Shown piece after piece: positions 1 to 10,730 of a DNA stretch of 64,000 nucleotides (position 1 is its first letter; each line of letters begins with the position of its first letter). Position numbers and translations under genes: made by a program. Origin of the DNA: Camellia lanceoleosa. Its lineage: Eukaryota > Streptophyta > Magnoliopsida > Ericales > Theaceae. The stretch spans positions 9,234,580 through 9,298,579 of the forward strand of contig CM045758.1 of assembly GCA_025200525.1 (NCBI GenBank). The letters run 5' to 3'. Below the pieces are notes generated by a model. The model saw nothing but the letters and a program-made list of their open reading frames with translations. It was not told the origin of the DNA and did no database searches.

Positions 1-21
1 TTGTGAACTATAGAAATTAAT

Positions 22-182
22 ATTATGTTTGGTTGAAAAATTTGTGAAAGAATTTGGAAGAAAAATAAAAAAAAAAGTATATAAAATTAAATAAAATATA
101 AATATGTTTTATTCATATTTTATTTAGTTTTTTTCATTTTTCATTTTAAATTCCTTATCAAATTCGTCGACTAAACACACTA
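22..182. repeat. MITE-like foldback repeat, family A copy 1
   Basis: A short AT-rich unit starts with TGTTTGGTTGAAAAATTTG and ends with the near-complement AAATTCGTCGACTAAACACA, so its ends are inverted. The middle is an A-rich half followed by a T-rich half. Related units with the same ends and a similar centre lie at 50476-50639 and 53260-53408, which supports a mobile repeat family. No certain target duplication is seen. The rest of 1-255 is featureless AT-rich DNA. Confidence 0.5.
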
Positions 183-264
183 TTACGAGACTCCGTAAAC
201 CATGGCATTTGACTTCTACACATTTATATGCGTAGAAGTATGGACAATCTGCACAATTTACTAG

Positions 265-340
265 GCGTCAGGATCCTCTGGAGTGTGAATCCTACAGTGA
301 TCCCCTAAAGTGGTTCATCCAAGGGCTGATATTAAGCCTC
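265..340 (+). repeat. Left terminal inverted repeat of the MULE
   Basis: 76 bp complementary to 1257-1332. Just inside the right copy (1234-1257) is a near-palindrome around AACGTCGTT of which only the GTTTTGGTG half is present next to the left copy. Confidence 0.85.
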
Positions 341-409
341 GTTTTGGTGAGTAAATTGAAAAAAAAAAATTCAAAATTCAAAAAATTTCACTTTTCACTC
401 AGTTTTTGG

Positions 410-448
<39 letters not shown>

Positions 449-1126
449 GCTGAGAGAGGAGAGAAGAGGAAGAGCTACCCCCACCCCGCCGCTCTGCCGC
501 CGCCGCCGCTACCACCCCACCGCTAACACCTTCCCTGCCATACTCCAACAGTTTTACTTTTCTTTTCTTTATTTTTTTCTTTGATTTGTGTTTGTGTTCA
601 TACATATGTGAATATATATATAAATCCTATTTAGGAGTTGGGTTTGTGAATATTTCCTTTTATTTTTTTGTATTTATTTTTAATTTCTTTGGATTTTTCG
701 AGCTAGGTTTGTTTGGATTTCTATGGATTTATATATATATATATATATTCTTTTTGATTTCTTTGGATTTTTTGTGAATATATCCTATTTAGAAGATAAA
801 CCCATCTCCATGTCTTTTCTCTTCAATTTGATGCCCAAGTTACCAAAAGAGAGAGAGACAAGAAGAGAGAGAGAGAGAGAGAAGAAGATAAACTTGTAAC
901 TTGATGCCTTCTCTCCAATGCCAGCTACAGTATTTTCTTCCTTCAAAACCCAGCTCCATGCCTTCTCTCTTCAATTTGATGCCCAATAACTTGCTAGGAA
1001 AAAAATACAAATACGAGCATAGATCCATAGAGGTGGGTTTATCTTCTTGTCACTCTCTCACTCTGTTTTTTCAAAGTCCTAATATCAGTTTCTTCTTCTT
1101 CTTCTTCTTCTTCTTCTTCTTCTTCT

Positions 1127-1166
<40 letters not shown>

Positions 1167-1256
1167 GTGTGTGTAATGCTTCACAAGAACAATTCGATAT
1201 TTTGAATTCTGAATTTTTTTTTTTTTTTTGGCCCACCAAAACAACGTCGTTTTGGT

Positions 1257-1332
1257 GAGGCTTAATATTAGCCCTTGGATGAACCACTTTAGGAGGTCAT
1301 TGTAGGATTCACACTCTAGAGGATCCTGACGC
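1257..1332 (-). repeat. Right terminal inverted repeat of the MULE
   Basis: Reverse complement of 265-340. It is directly followed by the 9-bp target duplication ATTTACTAG at 1333-1341. Confidence 0.85.
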
Positions 1333-1421
1333 ATTTACTAGTATCGAAAGTTTAAATACACAGAATTTAGAAATTAATTAAACAAACAAGAGACCGCCAT
1401 TTTTTGCAGACTATACTAAAG

Positions 1422-2776
1422 CGTACACTGGAGGCCCTTGGGTGATCAAGGATCATTACCTAACAGTATGAAAATGGGAACCAAACTTCAAGCCTTCGGA
1501 AGCTTTTGAAACCACAACTGTAATTTGGGTTCGGTTTTTGAAACTTCTAATAGAATACTACCAGGATAAAGTCCTATTTGCGATTGCCCAAACCATTGGC
1601 AAACCCTTGAAGATCAATTAGACAACTGCAATGGCAACCAGAGGCAAGTTTGCAAGAATATGTGTAGAAATGGACCTCACTAAACCACTAATTCCCAAAT
1701 TTGTTCTGGAAAAGACGTGCTATAATATAGAGTATGAATCCCTTCATTCTTTCTATTTCCTTTGTGGACGTATTGATCACCTGAAAGAAGCATGCAGATT
1801 CAAACCACAAAATGCATAGTAGGCAGGGAAAAAGGTAGTCGTTACTGGTGCAGAAAGCTGCGGTACACCCATTGCTGATACCAACGGTAACCTATAACCT
1901 CGGGAGGCTATGGAAGAGAAATTTGGGCCTTAGATGTTGGTAACTAAGAAGGATAGAAGACCTGTTCAGCCCAGGAAAGCTCAAGAAACACCTGGCCCAG
2001 CAACTGAGCCCAATAAATTCAAATATTTGGAAGATATTCAGGAGGGGTAGAGAGAACAGTCACGGGGCCGTAAGTACACTAGAGTAGGAGCTGAGAAGGC
2101 CATGAGCAACCACACAACCCAAATGAATCCAAACCAGACCTAGGAACCCACAAATAAAAGCAAGTTGGACCAACACTTAACCTCAACCAAAGGGAAAAAC
2201 AAACTAACCCAACACTAACCCATGGACACACCAACTGGTGCTAGTACATCGAAGCAAGTGAAGGAATCTGTTGCAGAAATCCCAGACCCTGAGTACATTG
2301 AAATAAATAATTCCACTAGTGAGAACCAACCACATTTTGGAGTGACTGACATGTTATGTGTCTTAGATACTAACACACGACAAGAGGACTTGACTACATC
2401 CATAGATAAAGATATTCTAATACACTTCACCAACTCCATCTCAGATATCACTAACTCATTTATTAGTTTCACACTTGTACCCACGGATCTGTTGCTACAA
2501 GAAAGAGAACCTCCTGACCCAGGTGAACAAAACAATGGAGAAAAAAGGAGAAATGAATTTAGAGGCTTAGAGGCCAATTGTAGAGAAACACCTAAGACAG
2601 ACCAGCTTGGTGGGGCTGTTGTTAGAACCAGGGAACAAAGCTCTTCATCAAGTTGCTTTCGCTTGGTGAATAGAACAACTTTGGTTGATCATCGAGCCAA
2701 TTTGGAGGGACAACCGACCACACCCACAGATGGCCTCCCTCAAATCAACAGAAGACAATCATCGGAGAATACATAG
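1422..2776 (+). pseudogene. LINE ORF1 (Gag-like, DUF4283 plus zinc knuckle), truncated
   Basis: Translation from about 1425 gives the end of a DUF4283 domain (GGPWVIKDHYLTV, then WEPNFKPSEA, IEYYQDKVLFAIA, IGKPLKI, RGKFARICVEMDLTKPL). A CCHC-type knuckle region follows (IEYESLHSFYFLCGRIDH, then KEAC), in which the first cysteine is replaced. This layout is typical of plant LINE ORF1 proteins, which bind LINE RNA. The N-terminal part is missing, an in-frame stop follows the ITV of the first block, and the frame is lost again after 1819. A longer open stretch (2222-2776) is the low-complexity, polar C-terminal tail of ORF1 and overlaps the start of the endonuclease region in another frame. Confidence 0.75.
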
Positions 2777-2969
2777 TATCGTAGATATAGAAGGTAACAA
2801 CTCACCAAGATTCCTTTCTACGGATTTAATCCGTCTTCTATTTTGGAACTGCCGCGGTGTCAGCAATAACAAATTCAAGTGTAATCTTGTGGAAATTATT
2901 AAGACACATAAACTAGAGATTCTGGTCCTAATGGAAACTAAGGTGGCCTTTGGCACTATGAGGGGCTTG

Positions 2970-3121
2970 GTTTGGCATAATAAAAAAAAGCTAAAAAGTC
3001 AAAAAGTTATTATCCTATTTAAGTCACATCATCTCTCTACCACATCACTTCAAACCCAACCCATGCCCAACCCATATTTCATAAAAAGTTAAAAAGTGCA
3101 CTTATTTAGTTTATCCCAAAC
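2970..3121. repeat. MITE-like repeat, family B copy 1
   Basis: 152 bp with inverted ends: GTTTGGCATAAT at the start and the near-complement TTTATCCCAAAC at the end. It contains the phrase CCTATTTAAGTCACATCATC. The same unit is present as a 5'-shortened copy at about 3907-4047 and as a third copy at 38982-39150. It interrupts the LINE endonuclease. I could not fix a target duplication. Confidence 0.6.
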
Positions 3122-3226
3122 AACCCTTCAGTTCTTCAATCGCTTAGGATTCACAGCCTTATCAAAAATTAATCCCATGGGCAGAGTGTGAAGCATATGG
3201 ATTGTTTGGGATACCAGCCAAGTGAA
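2981..3226 (+). repeat. Direct repeat copy 1 (MITE plus LINE fragment)
   Basis: About 246 bp nearly identical to 3907-4152, offset exactly 926 bp. It contains most of the MITE plus about 100 bp of LINE endonuclease sequence, which ends at GCCAAGTGAA. Because LINE sequence is included, the MITE was in place before the duplication. Confidence 0.85.
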
Positions 3227-3906
3227 ATGTGAAATGTTGGTGCAATTAGTCCTTAAAGATTTTTATTGCTCCGTTTGGTCCTACGGTATGTGTATCTTCC
3301 TGAAATGCCCTTGTTTGTTGGGTTATGTGAGACAGTGTGATGGTGTGTGTTTGGGTGTCACATTGGGAAAAATGCCCTATAGTACTTTTTGCTGTGTGCA
3401 TTTTTTGCTGTGTGGCAGTGTGTGTTTGGGTGTGCATTTTTTGCTGTGTGACAGTGTGTGTTTGGCTGTCACATTGGGAGTAATGCCCCTATAGTACTTT
3501 TTGCTGTGTGAGAGTGTGACAGTGAGACAGTGTGGCAGTGGGTGTTTGGGTGTCACATTGGGAAAAATGCCCTATAGTACTTTCTTTTTTTGTATGACAG
3601 ATGTGGCAAAGGTGGCAAGGTGGGTGTTTGAGTGTCACATTGGGGAAAATGCCCTATAGTACTTTTTGCTGTGTGAAGTGTGTGACAGTGAGACAGTGTG
3701 GCAGTGTGATAAGTCTCATGACGTGTGACAGTGAGGTGTGACGCAGTAAATGAAGGGGTAGAAGCGACCATAATATCAAAATATAAATCAAAATAGGACC
3801 TATTAGTGATAATGTTATCACCTATAGGATCTATCAGTATATGCGTTAATTGGTAGGACTAAATGGGGTTGCTAATGCTGATATGAGACTTTTGGATAAT
3901 TTTCCC
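3227..3906. repeat. Unrelated block with GTGT-rich minisatellite
   Basis: About 680 bp lying between the two direct repeats and foreign to the LINE. From about 3340 to 3720 an imperfect array of roughly 80-115-bp units repeats the phrases GTGTTTGGGTGTCACATTGG, AATGCCCTATAGTACTTT and TGCTGTGTGACAGTG. ORFs here (for example 3222-3494) are repeat translations, not genes. Confidence 0.7.
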
Positions 3907-4152
3907 TAAAAAAAAGCAAAAAAGTAAAAAAGTTATTATCCTATTTAAGTCACATCATCTCTCTACCACATCACTTCAAACTCAACCCATGCCCAACCCA
4001 TATTTCATAAAAAGTTAAAAAGTGCACTTATTTAGTTTATCCCAAACAACCCTTCAGTTCTTCAATCGCTTAGGATTCACAGCCTTATCAAAAATTAATC
4101 CCCTGGGCAGAGTGTGAAACATATGGATTGTTTGGGATACCAGCCAAGTGAA
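3907..4152 (+). repeat. Direct repeat copy 2 (MITE plus LINE fragment)
   Basis: Second copy of 2981-3226. After it the LINE reading frame continues, so this copy carries the true downstream junction. Confidence 0.85.
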
Positions 4153-4762
4153 CGTTAGAGCATCTACAGTTAGTCCACAAGTCATTCATGCTACTATCCA
4201 CAATGAGGACTCTGAAGAATGGGTATTGGCTACTGTTTATGCCAGCCCCAACCCCAACCTTAGAGAACAGCTATGGCAAGACCTTGAAGATGTGGTGGAC
4301 ACCATGCAACAGCCTTGGTGGTTATTGAGGACTTTAATGACTATGCAAATCAAAGAGAAAGAAGGAGTTTCTCAGCTAACCGCAATACTAGTAGAACTCA
4401 AAAATTCCTTGATCAAGTGAATCGCTGTAATCTCATTGACTTGGGCAGCTCTGGACCTCATATGACGTGGACAAACAATAGGCAAAGGCTAGCTAACACC
4501 ATGGAGAGACTTGACCGAGCACTGTGCAATGCAGAATGGAAGACCATGTTTCCCGAAGCCATAGTTAGAGTTCTCCCTAGAACCTACTCTGATTACTCCC
4601 CTCTTATTGTCTACACACAACGTATGCACACTTTAAACCCTCGTAATAGGCCCTTCCGTTTCGAGGCCGCTTGGATGTCTCATCTTGACCTTATTAATGT
4701 TATTAAATCTTTTTGGCATAATATGAACAATCACCTCCTTGACTCTATTGCTGACTTTACTA

Positions 4763-6261
4763 ACAGTCATTGAATGGAATAAGGAGGTTTTTGGGAACAT
4801 TTTTAAATGTAAAAGGAGACTCGTTGCTAGACTTGAAGGTACCCAAAAAGCTTTTGCTGAAAATTTTACCCACAACCTTCAAAATCTTGAACACATGCTT
4901 ATTAAGGATTACAATGAGACGTTGTTACAGGAAGAAATGCTCTGGTTCCAGAAATCTAGATCCAAACATATCACCCTTAGAGACAAAAATACCAAAAATT
5001 TTCATATATCCACTCTAAATAAGAGGCGCAAACTTAAAATTAATGCCCTTAAGAATGATGAAGGTAATTGGATTAGTGACAATAAGGGGGTTAAAAACAT
5101 CATCCTTGATTATTTTCAGAACCTCTTTAGCAAAAGTGTCACTTAACAATTAGACCACTGGAAGAATAACACCCCAGCTAAATTCTCTAAGGAAGATAAC
5201 AATGGCTTTTTGAAGCCTTTGTCCAATCTTGAAATTCTTCAAGCTGTGAGAAATATAGGTGCCTTTAAAACCCCTAGAGCTGATGGCATCCAGCCAATAT
5301 TCTATTATAACTATTGGAGTATTGTTGATAAGTCTATGTGTGAGTTTGTGAATGCTTGTTTCCACATCAATTTTGTTCCTGTATCTGTTAATGAAACTCT
5401 CATTGTTTTTATCCCTAAGATTGACAGCCTTATCAATATCAAACAATTCAGGCCCATCAGCCTCTGCAATGTTACCTATAAGATCATTTCAAAAATTGTT
5501 GTAAATAGAGTTAGACCACTCATGGATAGCTTGGTGAGCCCCAACCAAAGTAGTTTTATTCTAGGAAGGAATACTATTGACAACATTATCATTACCCAGG
5601 AGATTCTACACACTTTGAGGCACAAAAAAGGTAAGGAGGGAGGTATGATTTTTAAAATCGATTTAGAAAAAGCCTATGATTGTCTATCTTGGGAGTTTAT
5701 TAGAGACACAGTTGTGGAGTTTAATATGAATGATGATTGGATAAACCTTATCATGAGCTGTGTCACTAATAGCAAATCTGTTGTCCGAGAGATGCTAGAA
5801 GGAATTAAGAATGAGAGAGGCTGAGACAAGGTGACCCACTTTTCCCTTACCTCTTTGTTCTTTGCATGGAAAGGCTTTCTAATATGATTAATGCCAAGGT
5901 TGATGGTGGCCAGTGGAAAGGGGTCAAAGCAGCTCGTAATAGCCCATCCATCTCTTATTTATTCTTTGCTAATGATCTTATTTTATTTGCCAAGGCAGAC
6001 CTCTCCAACTGTGAAACTATAATGATAGTGCTGACTGAATTTTGTGCAGTCTCTGGGCAAAAAATTAATCACTCTAAGTCTAAACTTTTTGTTTCCCCCA
6101 ATTTAGCCCGTAACAAAGAATTATCCCTAAGTTTCCATAGTGGCATCCCTTTAACTCAAAACCTTGGCAAATATTTGGGCTCTCCTATGATCCATGGTAG
6201 AGTCAATAGAAATATGTTCAGGGAAACTTTGGAGAAATTAAAAGCTAGGCTGTCAGGTTAG
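4763..6261 (+). pseudogene. LINE ORF2 reverse transcriptase domain
   Basis: After a frameshift near 4765 the linker reads EWNKEVFGNIFKCKRRLVAR and LRDKNTKNFHISTLNKRRK. An in-frame stop occurs near 5144. The RT core (5210-5824) shows DGIQPIFYYNYWSIV, QFRPISLCNVTYKIISKIV, NQSSFILGRNTIDN and the first catalytic aspartate in FKIDLEKAYDCLSWEF. A frameshift at about 5820 precedes GLRQGDPLFPYLFVLCMERL and the active-site loop, read here as FANDLILFA instead of the usual FADDL. One catalytic aspartate is therefore asparagine. It is an L1-clade RT by order and motifs, and clearly inactive. Confidence 0.85.
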
Positions 6262-7240
6262 AAGGCTAGAACCCTCTCCCTAATTGGTAGAACCACACTT
6301 ATTGAAGCTATCACTTCTGCTATTCCCAGTTATAATATGTAGACCATGGAAATTCCTAGAAGAGTTTGTGATGAAATGGATAGACTCAATAGAAATTTCC
6401 TATGGGGAGAAACTGATTCCAAAAAGAAAGTTCACCTGGTTAACTAGGAGAATGTTTGTAAAACTAAGGATGAATGACGGCTTGGACTTAGAAAAGCTAG
6501 GGACCAGAATGTTGCTTTATTGACTAAACTATGATGGAAAATGCTGAATGACCAGAACAAATTATGGTGTAAAGTTATGCATTCCAAGTATCTGAGAAGG
6601 CATTCCATCTTTAATTGGCCCATCAAGAGGAGTTCTTCACAAACCTGGAAAAGCATATGCAGAATGAGAGATCATTTGAAAAAGGGAGTAAAATGGAATG
6701 TGGGAAATAGTGAGAACATTTCGTTGTGGTGTGACTGGTGGTGTGGGAAACAACCTTTTTCTATTTCTTACACCTCCCAGCAGGATAATGCTCTTCAAAA
6801 AGTTAGCTCAATACTCAATGAAGAGGGCCATTGGGACATAGATACTTTGAAATCTATTTTAAACTCCCAAGATATCTAGGAAATCCTCAAAATCCACAGG
6901 CCCAGATTTGTCACCTACACTGATACTCCTGTTTGGGTTGGATCCACCTGTGGCAACTTCACTACAACTTCAGCTTATTAGCTTATTACAGGGCATGAAG
7001 GAGATGGTAGAAATTGGAAATGGCTTTAGAAATTAAAGATCCCCCAGAAACTAAAATGCTTCCTATGGCTTATTCTCAAAGATAGGCTGCTAACCAATCA
7101 AATGAGACTTGTGAGGAATATGACCACATCTGACTTGTGTCCTAGATGTGGTTTGTCCAGCAAGGATATGAACCATCTCCTCAGAAACTGCACCATTTCA
7201 CAAAACATTTGGACTGAAATAAAAAATAGGAGCTGGTAGG
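6262..7240 (+). pseudogene. LINE ORF2 thumb and zf-RVT C-terminal region
   Basis: This continues the RT after a TAG at 6259 (the usual SGWKARTLSL reads SG-stop-KARTLSL). Recognisable pieces are LIGRTTLIEAITSAIPSY, MDRLNRNFLWGE, NKLWCKVMHSKYLR and a zinc-binding block with LCPRCGLSSKDMNHLLRNC (about 7135-7190). Several stops (for example after SAIPSYNM and in WKWL-stop-KLKIP) and frameshifts occur. The family role is template handling during target-primed reverse transcription. Confidence 0.75.
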
Positions 7241-7503
7241 AGAAAGGTTGTGATAGGCCTATACTTGAATGGATTACCACCAATTTGGAAGATAAAAGTG
7301 AGTATTTTGGCAAAAAATGGCACCTTGTTTTCACCATAACTCTTTGGAAAATTTGGAAAGATCGCAACAAACTTGTGTTTGAAAATATTAATCCTTCCAT
7401 TTAGATCAGTCTCAAGAACATAAGGAATTATGTTCATGAGATTGATGAGGCCTATCACTCTGTCCTCCACCCTAGGCCATATCAACACAGATTAATTCAT
7501 TGG

Positions 7504-7905
7504 CTTTGTCCATCTGCAGGGAAACTTAAATTAAATGTTGATGGCTGTTCTAAAGGTGACCCAGGCCAAGCTGGATTTGGAGGGCTACTGCGTGATGAAA
7601 CGGGGGTATGGATCTGGGGATTTTATGGAAAGCTGGGACATTGTTCCAGTCCCGAAGTTGAACTGTGGGCTATCTACAGAGAACTCACAATCTTATTCCA
7701 GAAAGGCACCAAGGGAGTGAATATTGAATCTGATTCAGAATTGGCTATCAACCAAATACAGATTAAACCATGCCTTAACTTACTATATAAAGCTCTCATA
7801 GAGAATGCAAAGTTTCTGTTGAAAAGGTGCAACTGCTCCCTGTGCCATACCCCAAGGGAAGGAAATAAATGCGCTGATCTTCTTACAAACATGGGAGTTG
7901 CTTAA
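7504..7905 (+). pseudogene. LINE ORF2 terminal RNase H domain (RVT_3 type)
   Basis: Reads LKLNVDGCSKGDPGQAGFGG, LLRDETG, SPEVELWAIYRELTI, NIESDSELAINQI and REGNKCADLLTNMGVA, then a stop at 7903-7905. Plant L1 elements commonly end in such a plant-type RNase H. The first aspartate (VDG), the glutamate (EVELWA) and the second aspartate (ESDSE) are present, so this domain is better preserved than the RT. Related sequence continues as LVLEEPPD and resumes after the solo LTR as EVKALIINDMIGVSVLRD before the 3' UTR. Confidence 0.8.
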
Positions 7906-7941
7906 GATGAACATGTATTGGTGCTTGAAGAACCTCCTGAC

Positions 7942-9861
7942 TGTAACACCCCCAAAATAATAGAATAAGATAACTCATATGCGGAATAAATATGAGAAAC
8001 AACATATTTTCATATATCAGAGTTCACTGTTTAACAACCAGTTAAATGCCATGTAGGCTTACATCTTTTCAAGTCATTGCTTGGTTACACAAATTAAGTC
8101 TCACTCATTACATCTTAACTCCTTGGCTTTACAAATAACAAATATACACACATAAGATATAATTAAGAAGCTCTTGCTTCCCGAAAGTCCGTCCATGCTG
8201 TTGCCTTGGAAAAAAACATTTCACCTACACCTGAAAATGATATTCTCGTATAGGGTGAGCCAGCAGCCCAATAGAGATAATCTAACACAAATATAAGGTT
8301 TAGCAAAGGTATAAATACTACATGCATAAATAATACCGATACTAAAACATCCACAAGACTTGCATATTCATATGCCACTAAGACCTAACCTCATTCCATT
8401 TTCCTTTCGATTCATTTTTAGTTCATATATGCTACTCAATTCATGAGTTAAGTTCATTATCTTTCAACAACCAAAATGAGACCACAACTTAATGGTTCTC
8501 CCAATTATGCAAAACACACATAAACACTTCAAACTTGCCATTTTACGGATATTTCGTCCGAAGGAACCGGCACCCATTTATATATAAAATTTTGGGTCTT
8601 TCACCCAGGACACCCTGGCCAACTTGCTTTAAATAGAGTCCATCCCCTTTCTCCTCCTAAACAAATATACATATGCAATGTATTTATAAACATAATCATA
8701 TATGGAGTATATCCCCTTTCTCCTCCCAATAAATATACATATACCATGTATTTATAACATGATCATATTCAATGACACCAACAATGGATTAGCATCAAAT
8801 CGCCTAATCCTCATGCAATTTCTACAACAATCATAGCTATCATCCACCGATAGCCCAATACATTTATTTCTAAAGAGGTGTTCAATATCAAAATAAATAG
8901 TTTATTCAAAACTTCCATAGGTGAGATAATACATATCCAATATCACCATTTATAATCAGAACCTTCCAATTTCACATTTTCAATGTTAATCTCGATTATT
9001 TATGCAAAATAATAATTTAATCAAATTAGGACAAAATCCCCCATTTTACCAAATATCAACCCAAATACCAAAAAAAACTACTTTGGTACAACATGATCCT
9101 ATATTCAAACCTCACACTCATTTACCTCATATTTATCAAAAACCCCTCTTTTCCATATAACACTCAAATCTTAGATCTATCCAAACCTCAACCAAATCTC
9201 ATCATCTATACACAATAACAAATAACTAAGCTAAAAATCATATTAGAGTGTAGAAAATTCCTACCTCAAGTATTGAAGAAGAATAGAGATGAAACCCCAA
9301 AACTTACGGTGTCGAAACTCGATCTCCACCGCATACAACGAAACCCTCGAGAAGTTATACAACTTTGGTGAAAAACTTAGGTCTAAAACCCAATGGATTT
9401 GAAGAAATCAAATAGAGAAGATGACTTCTAGAGAGAGAAACTCTAGATCTAGAATTATGGAGAGTTTGAGAGAGGGAGAGAGAGAGAGATCTGAAAAAGT
9501 GATCTAAAACATCAACTTCACGAACTGATATAACATGGTCCGCTCGAGCGTGGAACTCCCCGCTCGAGCGTAAGACAACAAACTCCCGTTCAAGCGTGGA
9601 AAGATCCGCTCGAGCATCGAATACAACTTTCTAGTACTTTTGCGGATAGGCCAAAGTGCAGGAACCAAACATTCTCCGCTTGAGCGGGGAAAAGGATGCT
9701 CGAGCGGACAAGCAACTTCAAATGCATTTTTCCTTTTTGTTTCGAGGGGCGCTGCCCCTCGACTCCACCAGGCGCCTCGACTTCAGCGACGGACAAACTG
9801 GACTCGACCGCCCAAATAAGTGGCAAAACGTGAAAGAAAGATCGAAACCGGGATCGCTATA
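7942..9861 (-). mobile_element. Solo LTR of a Tekay/Del-like chromovirus
   Basis: 1920 bp starting TGTAACACCCCC and ending GGATCGCTATA, flanked by the 5-bp duplication CTGAC (7937-7941 and 9862-9866). The ends match those of the LTRs at 40032-41821 and 47107-48927 (TGTAACGCCC ... CCGCTATA). So do an internal phrase (ACCTGAAAATGAT ... TATAGGGTGAGCCA at about 8228-8265) and repeated CGCTCGAGCG motifs (9540-9710). No internal retroviral genes remain, so LTR-LTR recombination is the likely origin. Orientation is inferred from the full-length relative. It sits in the LINE just past the RNase H stop. Confidence 0.85.
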
Positions 9862-9866
9862 CTGAC

Positions 9867-10005
9867 GAAGTGAAGGCTCTGATCATTAATGACATGATTG
9901 GAGTTAGTGTGCTGAGGGATTAGTTCTTCATTTCTTTGTTTTTCTTTAATTTGCTATTTCTCTGAACTTCTGTTTGTTTGAATTTCCTTTGAATAAAAAA
10001 AAAAA
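9867..10005 (+). other. LINE 3' end and poly(A) tail
   Basis: After the solo LTR the LINE resumes in the same frame for about 16 codons. A T-rich 3' UTR and a run of 12 A residues (9994-10005) follow, then ACTAAAG, which matches 1415-1421. Confidence 0.75.
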
Positions 10006-10011
10006 CTAAAG

Positions 10012-10730
10012 AATAAATAAATTTTTACTCAATGTTCTTCTTCCTCTTCTTCTTCTACTTTAAAGCATCTAACTATCAAATTTTTTTTACTCAATGTTAT
10101 TCTTTTTATCATTATTATTTTTTTAATATTAATAAATCCAACTATCAATAATTTTTTACTCAATGTTATTCCCTTTTTTCTCAATATTAAAGAATCCAAC
10201 TATTAATAAAATTTTAAGCAATTATTTGTGTTTAATATTACATGAACCATATTATGAGTCTCATTCCAAGTATTATAACACTCATTCCATGGGTAAAATA
10301 GTAAATCACTCTCTAATACTAACGGACTAATTTTCTGATATTCATTTGGGAAGTGGGTTGGTTTTTTGACTTTTTGCTTTTTTTAGCTATTTTAGTCTGG
10401 GTCTAAAAAATCTCGTTTGAGAAGGTTTTTTTTATTTTTTTATTTTTTTGGCTTTTTTTGAGAGAAAGAATGTAATGATTATGGGTTAGATGTGGTATTT
10501 TGTTTTTTGTGGCTAAAAAGCCTATTTTATTTTTTATGACTATTTTAGCCAAAAAAAGCCCAACCTTTGCCTTTCCAAATGAAGCTAAAGTCTTTGGCCA
10601 GACTATCAATCCCAACAACCAAGGCCCATTATAATCCGAAGGGCTGATGAATCCCCTCCCTAAATTTACAAACAAACACAATATTAATAGATTCTACCTT
10701 CATCTTAATCCAATCCCTCCCTTTATCCAC
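10012..10730. other. AT-rich intergenic DNA
   Basis: No gene is visible. It contains related short blocks (TACTCAATGTTATTC repeated at about 10028, 10090 and 10158) and a possible decayed MITE at about 10370-10560 with TTTTTTAGC/GCCAAAAAAAGC-type inverted phrases. Confidence 0.5.

Larger units (their letters stand above)
265..1332. mobile_element. Non-autonomous Mutator-like element (MULE)
   Basis: The ends are 76-bp terminal inverted repeats (265-340 and 1257-1332) beginning GCGTCAGGATCCTCT, with only a few mismatches. They are flanked by a perfect 9-bp direct repeat ATTTACTAG (256-264 and 1333-1341). Long inverted repeats plus a 9-bp target duplication are the signature of the Mutator superfamily. 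No transposase is encoded, so the element depends on a helper. The interior looks like captured untranslated or leader DNA: a (GA)n tract at 413-445, a CCG-rich block at about 478-530, TA repeats at 729-748, a 34-bp direct repeat (about 805-838 and 953-986) and (TTC)n(TC)n at 1092-1164. ORFs through these tracts are low-complexity and not real genes. Confidence 0.88.
2826..4762 (+). pseudogene. LINE ORF2 AP endonuclease domain, split by insertion
   Basis: The N-terminal endonuclease motif LLFWNCRGVSNN and the catalytic-region motif LMETKV lie at 2836-2945. The frame then runs into a MITE (2970) and a duplicated block. It resumes at about 4050 (LGFTALSKIN, then IWIVWDTSQVN), and goes on as VSPQVIHATI and VLATVYASPNP. 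A frameshift near 4315 leads to EDFNDYANQRE, MTWTNN, RLDRALCNAEW and SDYSPL (usual form SDHSPL). The family is the exonuclease-endonuclease-phosphatase fold that nicks target DNA for target-primed reverse transcription. The internal block and frameshift make it inactive. Confidence 0.8.
1422..10004 (+). mobile_element. 5'-truncated L1-type LINE with nested insertions
   Basis: The element reads, on the + strand, part of ORF1 (Gag-like), then ORF2 with an AP endonuclease, reverse transcriptase, C-terminal zinc-binding region and RNase H. It ends in a 3' UTR and a 12-nt poly(A) run at 9994-10005. The 5' end starts inside ORF1. ACTAAAG occurs at 1415-1421 and again right after the poly(A) (10005-10011), a plausible 7-bp target duplication of the truncated copy. 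The coding parts carry many stops and frameshifts, so the copy is dead. It is interrupted by an unrelated block at about 3227-3906, a MITE at 2970-3121 and a solo LTR at 7942-9861. Without these it would be under 6 kb. Confidence 0.82.

Noticed and set aside
399..605. Ser/Leu-rich ORF on the - strand
   Set aside because: It is the translation of (GA)n and CCG-rich tracts inside the MULE; no protein-like composition outside them.
1039..1334. Two - strand ORFs with Arg-Glu and Lys runs
   Set aside because: They read through the (TTC)n(TC)n microsatellite and the MULE inverted repeat.
3222..3771. Cys/Val-rich + strand ORF and His/Thr-rich - strand ORFs
   Set aside because: Repeat translations of the GTGT-rich minisatellite.
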